Source: Dactylosporangium siamense (GTDB lineage Bacteria > Actinomycetota > Actinomycetes > Mycobacteriales > Micromonosporaceae). From it: a stretch of DNA of 64,000 nucleotides. The stretch spans positions 107,104-171,103 of the forward strand of contig NZ_BONQ01000029.1 of the NCBI RefSeq assembly GCF_016862795.1, given 5' to 3'. This document shows, one piece after another, positions 51,913 to 60,465 of this stretch (position 1 is the first letter of the stretch; every line of letters begins with the position of its first letter). A program made the translations under genes and the position numbers. Below the pieces are notes generated by a model. It made no database searches. It was not told the DNA's origin and worked only from the letters and a program-made list of their open reading frames with translations.

Positions 51913-52431
51913 ATGCGGGATCAGGACTTCCGGGACCTCATGGCCGGCGTGTGCGCGCCGGTCACCGTGGTCACCACCGCCGACGGCGACGGGCCGCACG
52001 GGGCCACGGTCAGCTCGTTCGCGTCGCTGTCGCTGCGGCCGCCGCTGGTCACCGTGGCGCTGGACCGCAGGTCCGCCCTGCTCGCCCGGATCCTCGGCAG
52101 CCGCCGCTTCGGGGTCAACGTGCTCGGCTCGGCCGACGACGACCTGGCGCTGCTGTTCGCCCGCCGCGACCAGGACCGCTTCGGCGCCGTCGGGTGGAGC
52201 CCGTCACACGGGCTGCCGCGGCTGGACTGCGCGGCCGGCTGGGCGGTCTGCGACCTGTGGCAGGTCGTCGAGGGCGGCGACCACCTGCTCCTGCTGGGCC
52301 TGGTCACGCACGCGGAGTCCAGCCACCTGTCGCCGCTGGTCTACGGGCACCGCACGTTCGGCACCCACTCCCGCTTCGCCGAGCGCCCCCGAACCCCGAT
52401 CGCCGACACGATCGCCGCTTTCGCCCGCTGA
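51913..52431 (+). CDS. Flavin reductase (HpaC/HsaB-like)
   Basis: 172 residues from ATG 51913, six bases after GGAG. The split-barrel FMN-binding fold shows VTVVTTADGDGPHGATVSSFASLSLRPPLVTVALDR, the usual reductase motif, and FGVNVLGS. It would supply reduced flavin to the oxygenase encoded 68 bp downstream (two-component monooxygenase). Three nearly identical GACACCCCA repeats lie between them. First gene of the FadR-controlled operon. Confidence 0.9.
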   Translation: MRDQDFRDLMAGVCAPVTVVTTADGDGPHGATVSSFASLSLRPPLVTVALDRRSALLARILGSRRFGVNVLGSADDDLALLFARRDQDRFGAVGWSPSHGLPRLDCAAGWAVCDLWQVVEGGDHLLLLGLVTHAESSHLSPLVYGHRTFGTHSRFAERPRTPIADTIAAFAR

Positions 52432-52485
52432 CACCCCAGCTGACACCCCACGAACCCGCCGACACCCCACACAACGGACACCCCA
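52430..52485. repeat. Four copies of GACACCCCA
   Basis: Copies at 52430, 52442, 52461 and 52477 between the flavin reductase stop and the oxygenase ribosome binding site; spacing 12, 19 and 16 bp. No known function. Confidence 0.8.
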
Positions 52486-52499
52486 GCAAGGAGTCACCG

Positions 52500-53705
52500 A
52501 TGACCACTGCCCAAAGCACCGCCACCACGGCGCCGAGCGCCGCCGAGCTCGTGGCCCGGGTGCGGGAGCTGCACCCGCTGCTCAAGCGCAACGCCGCCGC
52601 CGGTGAGCAGGACCGCCGGGTCGTCGAGGAGAGCATCCAGGCGCTCACCGACGCCGGCCTGTTCAAGATCGCCACGCCGAAGCGGTACGGCGGCTACGAG
52701 ACCTCGCTGCGCACGATGCTCGACGTCTCCGCCGCGGTCGCCGAGGCCGACGGCGGCACCGCCTGGGTCCTCACCCTGACCAACGTCTGCAACTGGCTCG
52801 CCGCGCTGTTCCCGCAGCAGGCCCAGGACGAGATCTTCGGCGCCGACCCGGACGCGAAGGTCTCCGGGGTCCTGGCACCCACCGCCACCACGCAGAAGGT
52901 CGACGGCGGCTGGCGGGTGACCGGCAAGTGGTACTACAACTCCGGCTCCTGGCACGCCACCTGGGCCGGCCTCGGCATCCCGGTCACCGACGAGACCGGC
53001 GCCGTCGTCAACCAGGGCCTGGCCCTCATCCCCCGGGCCGACCTGGGCCTGGAGGACACCTGGTTCGTCGCCGGGATGAAGTCCTCCGGCAGCAACTGCC
53101 TGGTCGCCGAGGACGTGTTCGTCCCCGAGCACCGGGTCATGCTGGTCCCGCCGGCCATCACCGGCACCTACGGCAGTGAGCACCTGGACACCGAGAGCTT
53201 CTACCGGTCCGCGCTGGTACCGGTCCTCGCGCTGGTCCTGGTCGGCCCGCAGCTCGGCCTGGGCCGGGCGGCGCTGGACTACGTGATCGGCAAGGCAGCG
53301 AAGAAGCCGATCTCGTACACCTTCTTCACCGCGCAGACCGAGTCGGTCGGTTTCCAGCTGCAGATCGCCGAGGCCGCCCGGCTGATCGACAGCGCGCACC
53401 TGCACGCGTACCGCGCCGCCGCCGACGTCGACGAGGCCGCCGCGCGGGGCATCTACCCGGACTTCGCGGCCCGCGCCCGGGTCCGCTCGGACACCGGCTA
53501 CGTCGCGGAATGCATCACCAGAGCCATCGACATCCTGCTGTCCGCGCACGGCGCCGGCTCGTTCGCCGACGTCAACCCGTTGCAGCGGATCTGGCGCGAC
53601 TCGGCCACCGCCGCCCGGCACGCCGTCGTGTCCCCGCAGGTCAGCTACGAGGTGTACGGCAAGGCCCTGCTCGGGGTCGACGACACCATCACCCCGCTGG
53701 TCTGA
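52500..53705 (+). CDS. Flavin-dependent monooxygenase oxygenase component (HsaA/HpaH-like)
   Basis: 401 residues, ATG 52500 after AAGGAG. The acyl-CoA-dehydrogenase fold of group D flavin monooxygenases is evident: RVVEESIQALTDAGLFKIATPKRYGG, TAWVLTLTNVCNW, GGWRVTGKWYYNSG and HGAGSFADVNPLQRIWRD near the C terminus. Enzymes of this type hydroxylate phenols or other aromatics using FADH2/FMNH2 from the partner reductase. It probably makes the catecholic substrate for the extradiol dioxygenase below. Confidence 0.88.
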   Translation: MTTAQSTATTAPSAAELVARVRELHPLLKRNAAAGEQDRRVVEESIQALTDAGLFKIATPKRYGGYETSLRTMLDVSAAVAEADGGTAWVLTLTNVCNWLAALFPQQAQDEIFGADPDAKVSGVLAPTATTQKVDGGWRVTGKWYYNSGSWHATWAGLGIPVTDETGAVVNQGLALIPRADLGLEDTWFVAGMKSSGSNCLVAEDVFVPEHRVMLVPPAITGTYGSEHLDTESFYRSALVPVLALVLVGPQLGLGRAALDYVIGKAAKKPISYTFFTAQTESVGFQLQIAEAARLIDSAHLHAYRAAADVDEAAARGIYPDFAARARVRSDTGYVAECITRAIDILLSAHGAGSFADVNPLQRIWRDSATAARHAVVSPQVSYEVYGKALLGVDDTITPLV

Positions 53706-53726
53706 CCACCCAAAAGGAGAGCCTTC

Positions 53727-54587
53727 ATGCGCATCGCCAACCTCAAGAGCCGGCTGGTCATCGTCACCGAAGACGGCACTGTCGACGTCGAACGGGCCAG
53801 CGGCGGCCGGTTCGGGCCGGACCCCCAGGCCGTGTACGACCGCTGGGCGGAGTTCAAGGACTGGGCCACCGGTACCGACCTGGAAAACGCCGAACCGTTC
53901 ACCGTGGAGGACCTCGGCGCGCCGGTGCCCGCGCCCCGGCAGGTCTTCGCCATCGGCCTGAACTACTCCAAGCACGCCGCCGAGTCCGGGTTCGCGGTGC
54001 CGGACGCGCCCACGGTCATGTTCACGAAGTGGCAGTCGTGCCTGACCGGCCCGGTCACCGAGGTGGAGCTGCCCGAGGGCGGGCACACCGACTGGGAGGT
54101 CGAGCTGGTCGTCGTCATCGGCGAGCGGGCCCGCGACGTCACGGAGGCGGCGGCGTGGGGGCACGTGGCCGGGCTGACCGTCGGCCAGGACCTGTCCGAG
54201 CGGGTGCAGCAGACGGCCGGCCCGTCGCCGCAGTTCAGCCTCGGCAAGTCGCTGCCCGGCTTCGGACCGACGGGTCCGTGGCTGGTCACCCCGGACGAGC
54301 TGGCCGACCGGGACGATCTCGAACTCGGCTGCGCGATCAACGGCGAACAGGTACAAAAGGGACGGACCCGGGAACTGATCTTCTCGGTGCCGGCGCTGGT
54401 GTCGAAGCTGTCGGCCAAGGTGCCGCTGCTGCCCGGCGACCTGCTGTTCACCGGCACCCCGGCCGGGGTGGGCATGGGCCGGACGCCACCCCGGTTCCTC
54501 GCCCCCGGTGACGAGCTCGTCAGCTCCATCACCGGCATCGGCGAGCTCCGCCAGCGTTTCGTCGCCGCCCCGACCGCGAAAGGATAG
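53727..54587 (+). CDS. Fumarylacetoacetate hydrolase family enzyme
   Basis: 286 residues, ATG 53727 after AAAGGAG. AIGLNYSKHAAESGF, metal-binding glutamates in DWEVELVVVIGE, and GDLLFTGTPAGVGMGRTPPRFLAPGD are the family pattern shared by fumarylacetoacetases, 2-hydroxyhepta-2,4-diene-dioate decarboxylases and acylpyruvases. In a meta-cleavage pathway it would cleave or decarboxylate the ring-opened product. Between the oxygenase and the dioxygenase in the operon, 21 and 6 bp from its neighbours. Confidence 0.88.
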   Translation: MRIANLKSRLVIVTEDGTVDVERASGGRFGPDPQAVYDRWAEFKDWATGTDLENAEPFTVEDLGAPVPAPRQVFAIGLNYSKHAAESGFAVPDAPTVMFTKWQSCLTGPVTEVELPEGGHTDWEVELVVVIGERARDVTEAAAWGHVAGLTVGQDLSERVQQTAGPSPQFSLGKSLPGFGPTGPWLVTPDELADRDDLELGCAINGEQVQKGRTRELIFSVPALVSKLSAKVPLLPGDLLFTGTPAGVGMGRTPPRFLAPGDELVSSITGIGELRQRFVAAPTAKG

Positions 54588-54593
54588 ACGACC

Positions 54594-55520
54594 GTGTCTC
54601 TGCACCGACTCACCCAGATCGTGATGGGCGTGCCCAACGTCGAGGAGACCGCTGCCTACTACGCCGACTTCGGTCTGGCCCAGGCCGGCGGCAACACGTT
54701 CGCCACGGTCGACGGCGGCGAGCAGCTGCGCATCGTGCGCAGCGACCACCGGCGGCTGCTCCAGCTCGGCGTCGGCGCCGACAACCCCGACGACCTCGAC
54801 CGCGTCGCCGCGTCGATGACCGCGCTGGATGTCGCGTTCGAACGCACCCCGACCGGCGTCCGCGCGATCGACCCCGGCACGCAGGTCACCGTCCACGTCG
54901 AGATCGCCGCCCGCTACGACCAGGCGCCGACCCCGGCACCGGCCTACAACACGCCCGGCGTCGACGCCCGCACCGGCGAACGCGCCCCCGGCATCCTGCG
55001 CGAGCACCCGGTCCGGCCGCGCAAGCTCGGCCACGTCGTGCTCGGCTCGACCGACCAGGCGTTCTCACAGACGTTCTTCCAGCAGGGCATCGGGTTCAAG
55101 GTCAGCGACACGGTGCCCGGCCTGGCCGCGTTCATGCGCTGCTCCACCGACCACCACAACGTCCTGGTGCAGCAGGCCCCGGTCGCGTTCCTGCACCACA
55201 CGTCCTGGCAGGTCGACGACGTCGACGAGGTCGGCCGGGGCGCCACCGCGATGCTGGAGAAGGACCCCGCCCGGCACGTGTGGGGCCTGGGACGGCACCA
55301 CGTCGGCTCGAACTTCTTCTGGTACCTGAAGGATCCCGCCGGCAACTTCTCCGAGTACTACTCCGACCTGGACTGCATCGTCGACGACGCGCTGTGGACG
55401 CCGCAGGTCTGGGAGGGCGCGCGCGGCCTGTACCGCTGGGGGCCGCCGCCACCGCCGAGCTTCCTGGCCCCCGAGGACCTCGCCGGTCTGATGACCGGCG
55501 CCCACCAGCCCGGCGCATGA
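54594..55520 (+). CDS. Extradiol (ring-cleaving) dioxygenase, VOC type I
   Basis: 308 residues, GTG 54594 after AAAGGA. Two vicinal-oxygen-chelate domains; in the C-terminal one the iron ligands are probably H147 (KLGHVVLG), H201 or H202 (LHHTSWQV) and E254 (NFSEYYSD). H240-region GLGRHHVGSNFFWYLKDPAG matches BphC/HsaC-type active sites. It would open a catechol next to the diol. The substrate is set by the upstream oxygenase and unknown. Confidence 0.9.
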   Translation: MSLHRLTQIVMGVPNVEETAAYYADFGLAQAGGNTFATVDGGEQLRIVRSDHRRLLQLGVGADNPDDLDRVAASMTALDVAFERTPTGVRAIDPGTQVTVHVEIAARYDQAPTPAPAYNTPGVDARTGERAPGILREHPVRPRKLGHVVLGSTDQAFSQTFFQQGIGFKVSDTVPGLAAFMRCSTDHHNVLVQQAPVAFLHHTSWQVDDVDEVGRGATAMLEKDPARHVWGLGRHHVGSNFFWYLKDPAGNFSEYYSDLDCIVDDALWTPQVWEGARGLYRWGPPPPPSFLAPEDLAGLMTGAHQPGA

Positions 55521-55531
55521 AAGGCCACGCA

Positions 55532-56101
55532 ATGCCAACGCTCATGGTCATCATCGGTTCCACCCGGCCCGGCCGCGCCGGCCTGCCGATCGGCGAGTGG
55601 TTCGCCGGCCGGGTCAAGGACCACGGACACTTCGACCTGCGGATCGCCGACCTCGCCGCGGTCGACCTGCCGCTGCTCGCCGACCCGCACCATCCCCGGC
55701 TGCGGCAGTACGAGCACCAGCACACGTGGAACTGGAGCGCCGCGGTCGAGTCCACGGACGCGTTCGTCATCGTGACGCCGGAGTACAACTACGGCTACCC
55801 GGCGCCGGTGAAGAACGCCCTCGACCACCTGTCGCAGGAATGGGCGTACGCCCCGATCGGCTTCGTGTCCTACGGCGGGATCGCCGCCGGCACCCGTGCC
55901 GTGCAGCAGCTCAAGCAGGTGGTGACGACGCTGCGGATGGTGCCGGTGTTCGAGAGCGTCAACATCCCGTTCCACACCTCGCTGATCGCCGACGGCGCGT
56001 TCAACGCCACCCCGGCACTCGGCGACGCGGCCACCGCGATGCTCGACGAGCTCGCCCGGGTCTCCGGCGCGATGCGGACCCTGCGCCCCGGGAGCGCTTG
56101 A
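55532..56101 (+). CDS. NADPH-dependent FMN reductase
   Basis: 189 residues from ATG 55532, eight bases after AAAGG; ATG 55517 overlapping the previous stop is an alternative. The flavodoxin-like fold has GSTRPGRAGLPIGEWF, the phosphate-binding loop, and PEYNYGYPAPVKNALDHL, with WAYAPIGFVSYGG. It may reduce a quinone pathway intermediate or supply flavin. The TGA overlaps the next ATG. Confidence 0.88.
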   Translation: MPTLMVIIGSTRPGRAGLPIGEWFAGRVKDHGHFDLRIADLAAVDLPLLADPHHPRLRQYEHQHTWNWSAAVESTDAFVIVTPEYNYGYPAPVKNALDHLSQEWAYAPIGFVSYGGIAAGTRAVQQLKQVVTTLRMVPVFESVNIPFHTSLIADGAFNATPALGDAATAMLDELARVSGAMRTLRPGSA

Positions 56102-57054
56102 TGGCGCCTTCTGGGCTCATCGACGTGCACGCGCACTTCGTCACCGACGAATACGTGGCGGCGGCCCGCGCCGCCGGGATCGCCCACCCGGACGGTATGC
56201 CGGGCTGGCCCGGGTGGGACCCCGCCGATCACCTGGAGCTCATGCGGCGCGGCGGCATCGACAAGGCGTACCTCTCGGTGTCCTCGCCGGGCGTGCACTT
56301 CGGCGACGACACCGCCGCGCGGCTGCTGGCCCGTTCCGTCAACGAGTTCGGCGCCGCCGTCGCGCTGCAGCACCCGGACCGGTTCGGACACTTCGCGACG
56401 CTGCCCGGCATCGACGGCGCCGTCGCCGAGGCCGCCTACGCACTGGACGTGCTCGGGGCGGACGGGGTCGTGGTCGAGAGCAACCAGCACGGCGTCTACC
56501 TCGGCGACCCGCGGTTCGAGCCGCTGTGGGCGGAGCTCGACCGGCGCGGCGCCCTGGTCTTCGTCCACCCGACGTCGCCGCCGAACGCCGAGGCGGTCTC
56601 GCTGGGCCGGCCCCGGCCGATGCTCGAGTTCCTGTTCGACACCGCCCGCAGCGCCGCCGACCTCGTCCTCGCCGGGGTCCTGCTCCGGCACCCACGGATC
56701 CGGTGGGTGCTGACCCACGCCGGCGGGGTGCTGCCACTGCTCGCCGACCGCATGGACATGTTCCGCGCCGCGTTCGCCGCGTCTCCCACCGACGATCCTG
56801 CTGTCATCAGCCAGCTGGCCGGGATCTGGTACGACATGGCCGGCACCCCGTTCCCGCGGCAGGTCCCGGCGTTCGAGGCGGCGTTCGGCACCTCGCGGCT
56901 CGTCTACGGCAGCGACCACTGCTGGACCCCCGCCGCCGCCGTCCTCAACCAGATCGCCTCCATCGACGCCGCCCCACCACCACCGGGTCACCCGACGTGG
57001 CGCGACCTGACCACGGGCAACGCGCGGCGCCTGCTGGCCGGCGCCGAGCGGTGA
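56101..57054 (+). CDS. ACMSD-like amidohydrolase (decarboxylase/hydrolase)
   Basis: 317 residues; its ATG shares the A of the previous TGA. Metal ligands: H10 and H12 in IDVHAHF, a histidine in VFVHPTSP, H in LTHAGGVLP, and D in VYGSDHCW. This is the amidohydrolase_2 branch containing aminocarboxymuconate-semialdehyde and gamma-resorcylate decarboxylases. Within a meta-cleavage operon a decarboxylase of the ring or ring-opened acid is the likely role. The reaction is inferred from family and neighbours only. Confidence 0.87.
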   Translation: MAPSGLIDVHAHFVTDEYVAAARAAGIAHPDGMPGWPGWDPADHLELMRRGGIDKAYLSVSSPGVHFGDDTAARLLARSVNEFGAAVALQHPDRFGHFATLPGIDGAVAEAAYALDVLGADGVVVESNQHGVYLGDPRFEPLWAELDRRGALVFVHPTSPPNAEAVSLGRPRPMLEFLFDTARSAADLVLAGVLLRHPRIRWVLTHAGGVLPLLADRMDMFRAAFAASPTDDPAVISQLAGIWYDMAGTPFPRQVPAFEAAFGTSRLVYGSDHCWTPAAAVLNQIASIDAAPPPPGHPTWRDLTTGNARRLLAGAER

Positions 57055-58463
57055 CCGCCCTGCTGCTGCGCCACGCCGTCGTCGTCGACACCCGGGACGG
57101 CTCGCTGCGCCCCGGCACCGACGTCCTCACCGCCGGCGGGACGATCACCGCCGTCGGCGCCGACCTCGACGCGCCCCGCGACGCCACCGTCGTCGACGCC
57201 ACCGGCCGCTACGTCGTGCCCGGCTACAACGACATGCACGCCCACCCGCTCGGCGTCGTGTCCGGTGGCCTCGCGCCCACCCTCGAGCTCATGCTCGCGC
57301 ACGGCATCACCGGGTACCGGCAGATGCCCGGCGACCTCCCGCTGCTCCGCGCCCGGGCCGTCGGCGAGCTGCGGTTCCCGGCCGCGTCGCCGGCGCTGCT
57401 CGCGATGCCCGGGCCGCTGCTGACGACGCTCAACACCGGCACCGCCGAACAGGCCACCGCCGCCGTCGCCGAGCAGGTCGCCGCCGGCGCCGACTTCGTG
57501 AAGTCCGCCGCCATGACCGGGGAGCGGTTCTTCGACGCCCAGGCCGAGGCACTGCGGCTGGGCGTGCCGATCGTCGGCCACCTCCCCAGCGGCATCGACG
57601 TGCTGCGCGCCTCCCGCCTCGGCATGAAGTCCATCGAACACTTCGGCGCCGGGCTCGGCGTGATGCCGTGCTGCTCGACCGACGGGCACGACATCTCGCT
57701 GGATCTGTCACAACGCCGGCAACGCAAGCTGCCGGCGGTCAGGCTGCCGTTCATGGACGCCGTCATCGCGGCGATCGTGCGGCGGGTCGTGCTGAACCCG
57801 GTCCTGCTGAACAAGGCCGCCGACATCGACATCCTCGACCACGCCGTGCGCACCTTCTCCCCCTCGCACGCCCGGGCGCTGGCGGAGCAGTTCGCCGCCG
57901 ACGGCACCTGGCACGTGCCGACGCTGATCCGGCAGAAGACCAGCAAGCTGTGCGACGACCCCGGATTCGCCGCCGACCCCGATCTGCGGTACATGACGCC
58001 GGCGACCCGCAAGACCTGGACCGGTGTGGTCAAACGGTTCGCGAAGTTCACCCCTGCGCAGCGGGCGGTCCTCGCCGCCTCGCACCGGATCGAGTGCGAC
58101 CTGGCCCGCGTCTTCGACACCGCGGGCGTGCGGATGCTCGCCGGCACCGACTCCTCCGGCGCCGTCTGGGTCGTGCCCGGCGCCGCGCTGCACGACGAGA
58201 TCGACCTCCTGGCGGGAGCCGGCATCGCGCCGCTGCGGCTGCTGCAGATGCTGACCCTCAACGCGGCGGAGTTCCTCGACGCCACCGACACCATGGGCAC
58301 CGTCGCGCCCGGCCGCAACGCCGACCTCGTCCTGCTGGACGCCGACCCGGTCACCGACGCGGCGCACCTGCACGGCATCACCGGCGTGGTGCGCGCGGGG
58401 ACCTACTACCCGGCGGAGCGGCTCGCCGCGATGAAGGACCGCGTCGCGGGTGCCGTCCCGTAA
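57051..58463 (+). CDS. Imidazolonepropionase-like amidohydrolase
   Basis: 470 residues; GTG 57051 overlaps the previous stop (GTGA). Composite-domain layout: N-terminal small beta-sandwich (1-60), TIM barrel with HxH in GYNDMHAHPLG, VKSAAM (lysine region), HLPSG and IEHFG, D in MLAGTDSSG, then the C-terminal beta-part VAPGRNADLVLLDADPV. Members hydrolyse amides, lactams or imidazolones; in this operon it would process the ring-opened or an amide substrate. Last gene of the operon, 40 bp before the methyltransferase. Confidence 0.86.
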   Translation: MTALLLRHAVVVDTRDGSLRPGTDVLTAGGTITAVGADLDAPRDATVVDATGRYVVPGYNDMHAHPLGVVSGGLAPTLELMLAHGITGYRQMPGDLPLLRARAVGELRFPAASPALLAMPGPLLTTLNTGTAEQATAAVAEQVAAGADFVKSAAMTGERFFDAQAEALRLGVPIVGHLPSGIDVLRASRLGMKSIEHFGAGLGVMPCCSTDGHDISLDLSQRRQRKLPAVRLPFMDAVIAAIVRRVVLNPVLLNKAADIDILDHAVRTFSPSHARALAEQFAADGTWHVPTLIRQKTSKLCDDPGFAADPDLRYMTPATRKTWTGVVKRFAKFTPAQRAVLAASHRIECDLARVFDTAGVRMLAGTDSSGAVWVVPGAALHDEIDLLAGAGIAPLRLLQMLTLNAAEFLDATDTMGTVAPGRNADLVLLDADPVTDAAHLHGITGVVRAGTYYPAERLAAMKDRVAGAVP

Positions 58464-58503
58464 ATCCGCCGCAAACGCGCGCAACAGTGTCAGGATGCTC
58501 GGC

Positions 58504-59265
58504 ATGTCTGGACGCGCGTTGAGCTTCGGAGCGGTGGCGGAAACCTACGAGCGGTTCCGGCCCGGATACCCACCCGCGGTCGCGGACACCGTGCTGACCT
58601 ACGCGGGCCGGCCGGTGCTGACGGCCCTGGAGATCGGCGCCGGGACGGGCAAGGCGACCCGCCTGTTCGCCGCGCACGGGATCATGGTCACCGCGACCGA
58701 TCCCGACGCGGCGATGCTCACCGAGCTGCGCAAGCACGTGCCGGCCACCGTCACCACCGTGGGGGCCGCGTTCGAGGACCTCCGACCGGGCACCACCTAC
58801 GGGCTGGTCTACGCGGCGGCGGCGCTGCACTGGACGGACCCGGAGGGCCGGTGGGCCCGGGTGGCGGCGCTGCTGGAGCCGGGTGGCGTGTTCGCCTCGT
58901 TCGGCGGGCCGGTCCACCTGGCCGACCCGGCCGTCGACGAGGTCGTCCGCGCGGCCCGGGCGCCGTTCCTGGACAGCGACGACATCCCGTCGCCGGACGG
59001 TACCCCGGCGCATCACGCGATGCAGTGGCCCGGGACGGAGCTGCAACGCTCGGCGGGGTTCACCGACGTCCGGCAGTCCGTGGTCCCCCGCCGCGTGACG
59101 ATGACCGCCGCCGACTACGTCGGCCTGCTCTCGACCGTCTCGGCCTACCTGCAACTCCCGCCGCCGGTGCGGGAGCAGGTGTTCGACCGGATCCTGCGGG
59201 TCCTGCCGCCCACGGTCGAGATCGCCGGCGACATCATCGTGCACCTGGCCCGCCTCCCGTTGTAG
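58504..59265 (+). CDS. Class I SAM-dependent methyltransferase
   Basis: 253 residues from ATG 58504; ATG 58495 and the frame further upstream are open. Rossmann-type SAM binding is clear: ALEIGAGTGKATRLFAAHG (about 41-60), TATDPDAAML, and AAFEDLRPG, LVYAAAALHW. The fold is of the methyltransf_11/25 class acting on small molecules. It may be read from the end of the catabolic operon, since only 40 bp separate them. The substrate is unknown. Confidence 0.86.
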   Translation: MSGRALSFGAVAETYERFRPGYPPAVADTVLTYAGRPVLTALEIGAGTGKATRLFAAHGIMVTATDPDAAMLTELRKHVPATVTTVGAAFEDLRPGTTYGLVYAAAALHWTDPEGRWARVAALLEPGGVFASFGGPVHLADPAVDEVVRAARAPFLDSDDIPSPDGTPAHHAMQWPGTELQRSAGFTDVRQSVVPRRVTMTAADYVGLLSTVSAYLQLPPPVREQVFDRILRVLPPTVEIAGDIIVHLARLPL

Positions 59266-59266
59266 G

Positions 59267-59600
59267 TCAGCCCACCTGATACCACCCGTACCCGCCCCGC
59301 ACGAGCAGGAACGGCGCGCCGGGGTACCTGGCGTATTCGGTGATGGCTCCGGTGTCCGGGTTGAGCTGGCCGACCTTCGCCGAGATGTCGTGCACCAGGG
59401 TGATCCCGTCGGTCGGGTACGCCACGGCCCGCCACCCGGTGCTCGCCGGCAGCTCGTAGCGGTGCAGGACGGTGCCGGTGGCCAGATCGAACTCCACGAC
59501 ACCCGCTGCTCGCTCGTCGGCCTGGATGGTGACCGCGACGCGGGTGCCGTCGGGTGACACGAGCGCGGTCCGGTTGGGTCGCCCCGCGAGGTTCCTCCGG
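59267..59600 (-). pseudogene. Truncated beta-propeller remnant
   Basis: About 105 codons with repeated propeller-like sequence: SPDGTRVAVTIQADERAAGVVEFDLATGTVL, GITLVHDISAKVGQLNPDTGAIT and PFLLVRGGYGWYQVG. The N-terminal blades are missing; upstream in frame there is only the antisense of the GNAT gene. It overlaps no gene except that it begins just after the GNAT stop. A GTG in the middle might still express it, so pseudogene is probable, not certain. Confidence 0.55.
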
Positions 59601-59607
59601 TCGTCGC

Positions 59608-60150
<543 letters not shown>

Positions 60151-60465
60151 GCCCGCAACGATATTCCCACCCTGCGTGTGATCAGACTGAAGAGACCGGC
60201 GTCTTCTCCGTGTCCAAGGGCGCCGCGCACCTTGATCCGGCCTGGCCGATGTCCGGTCGGGCCGGTCCGGCGCCTGGTCGTCTCCGCATCTGGGAACGCC
60301 GGGCACCTGGTGGACATCGGGGCGGCGGTGGCTGGATGCTCGACGTCATGAGCATGATCGGTTCCCCGTTCCGGGGCCTTGCAGCGGGTGCTGCGGACCA
60401 CGGTGCTCCCGAGGCCGATGTGCGGGTGCTGACGGTCATCGTCGCCGGCCCGGTGGCAGAGCGAG
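60151..60465. other. Intergenic region between GNAT and AfsR-like genes
   Basis: 315 bp with no convincing gene on either strand; the short frames present lack family signals. It should contain the divergent promoters of the GNAT and AfsR-like genes, but I see no clear operator or promoter pair. Confidence 0.5.

Noticed and set aside
52430..52485. A transcription terminator between the reductase and the oxygenase.
   Set aside because: The C-rich repeats make no stable dyad and no T-run follows, and the next ribosome binding site is well formed.
52494..55034. An 846-codon minus-strand frame opposite the oxygenase, FAH and dioxygenase genes.
   Set aside because: It spans three well-supported genes and lacks recognisable motifs, so it is a codon-bias shadow.
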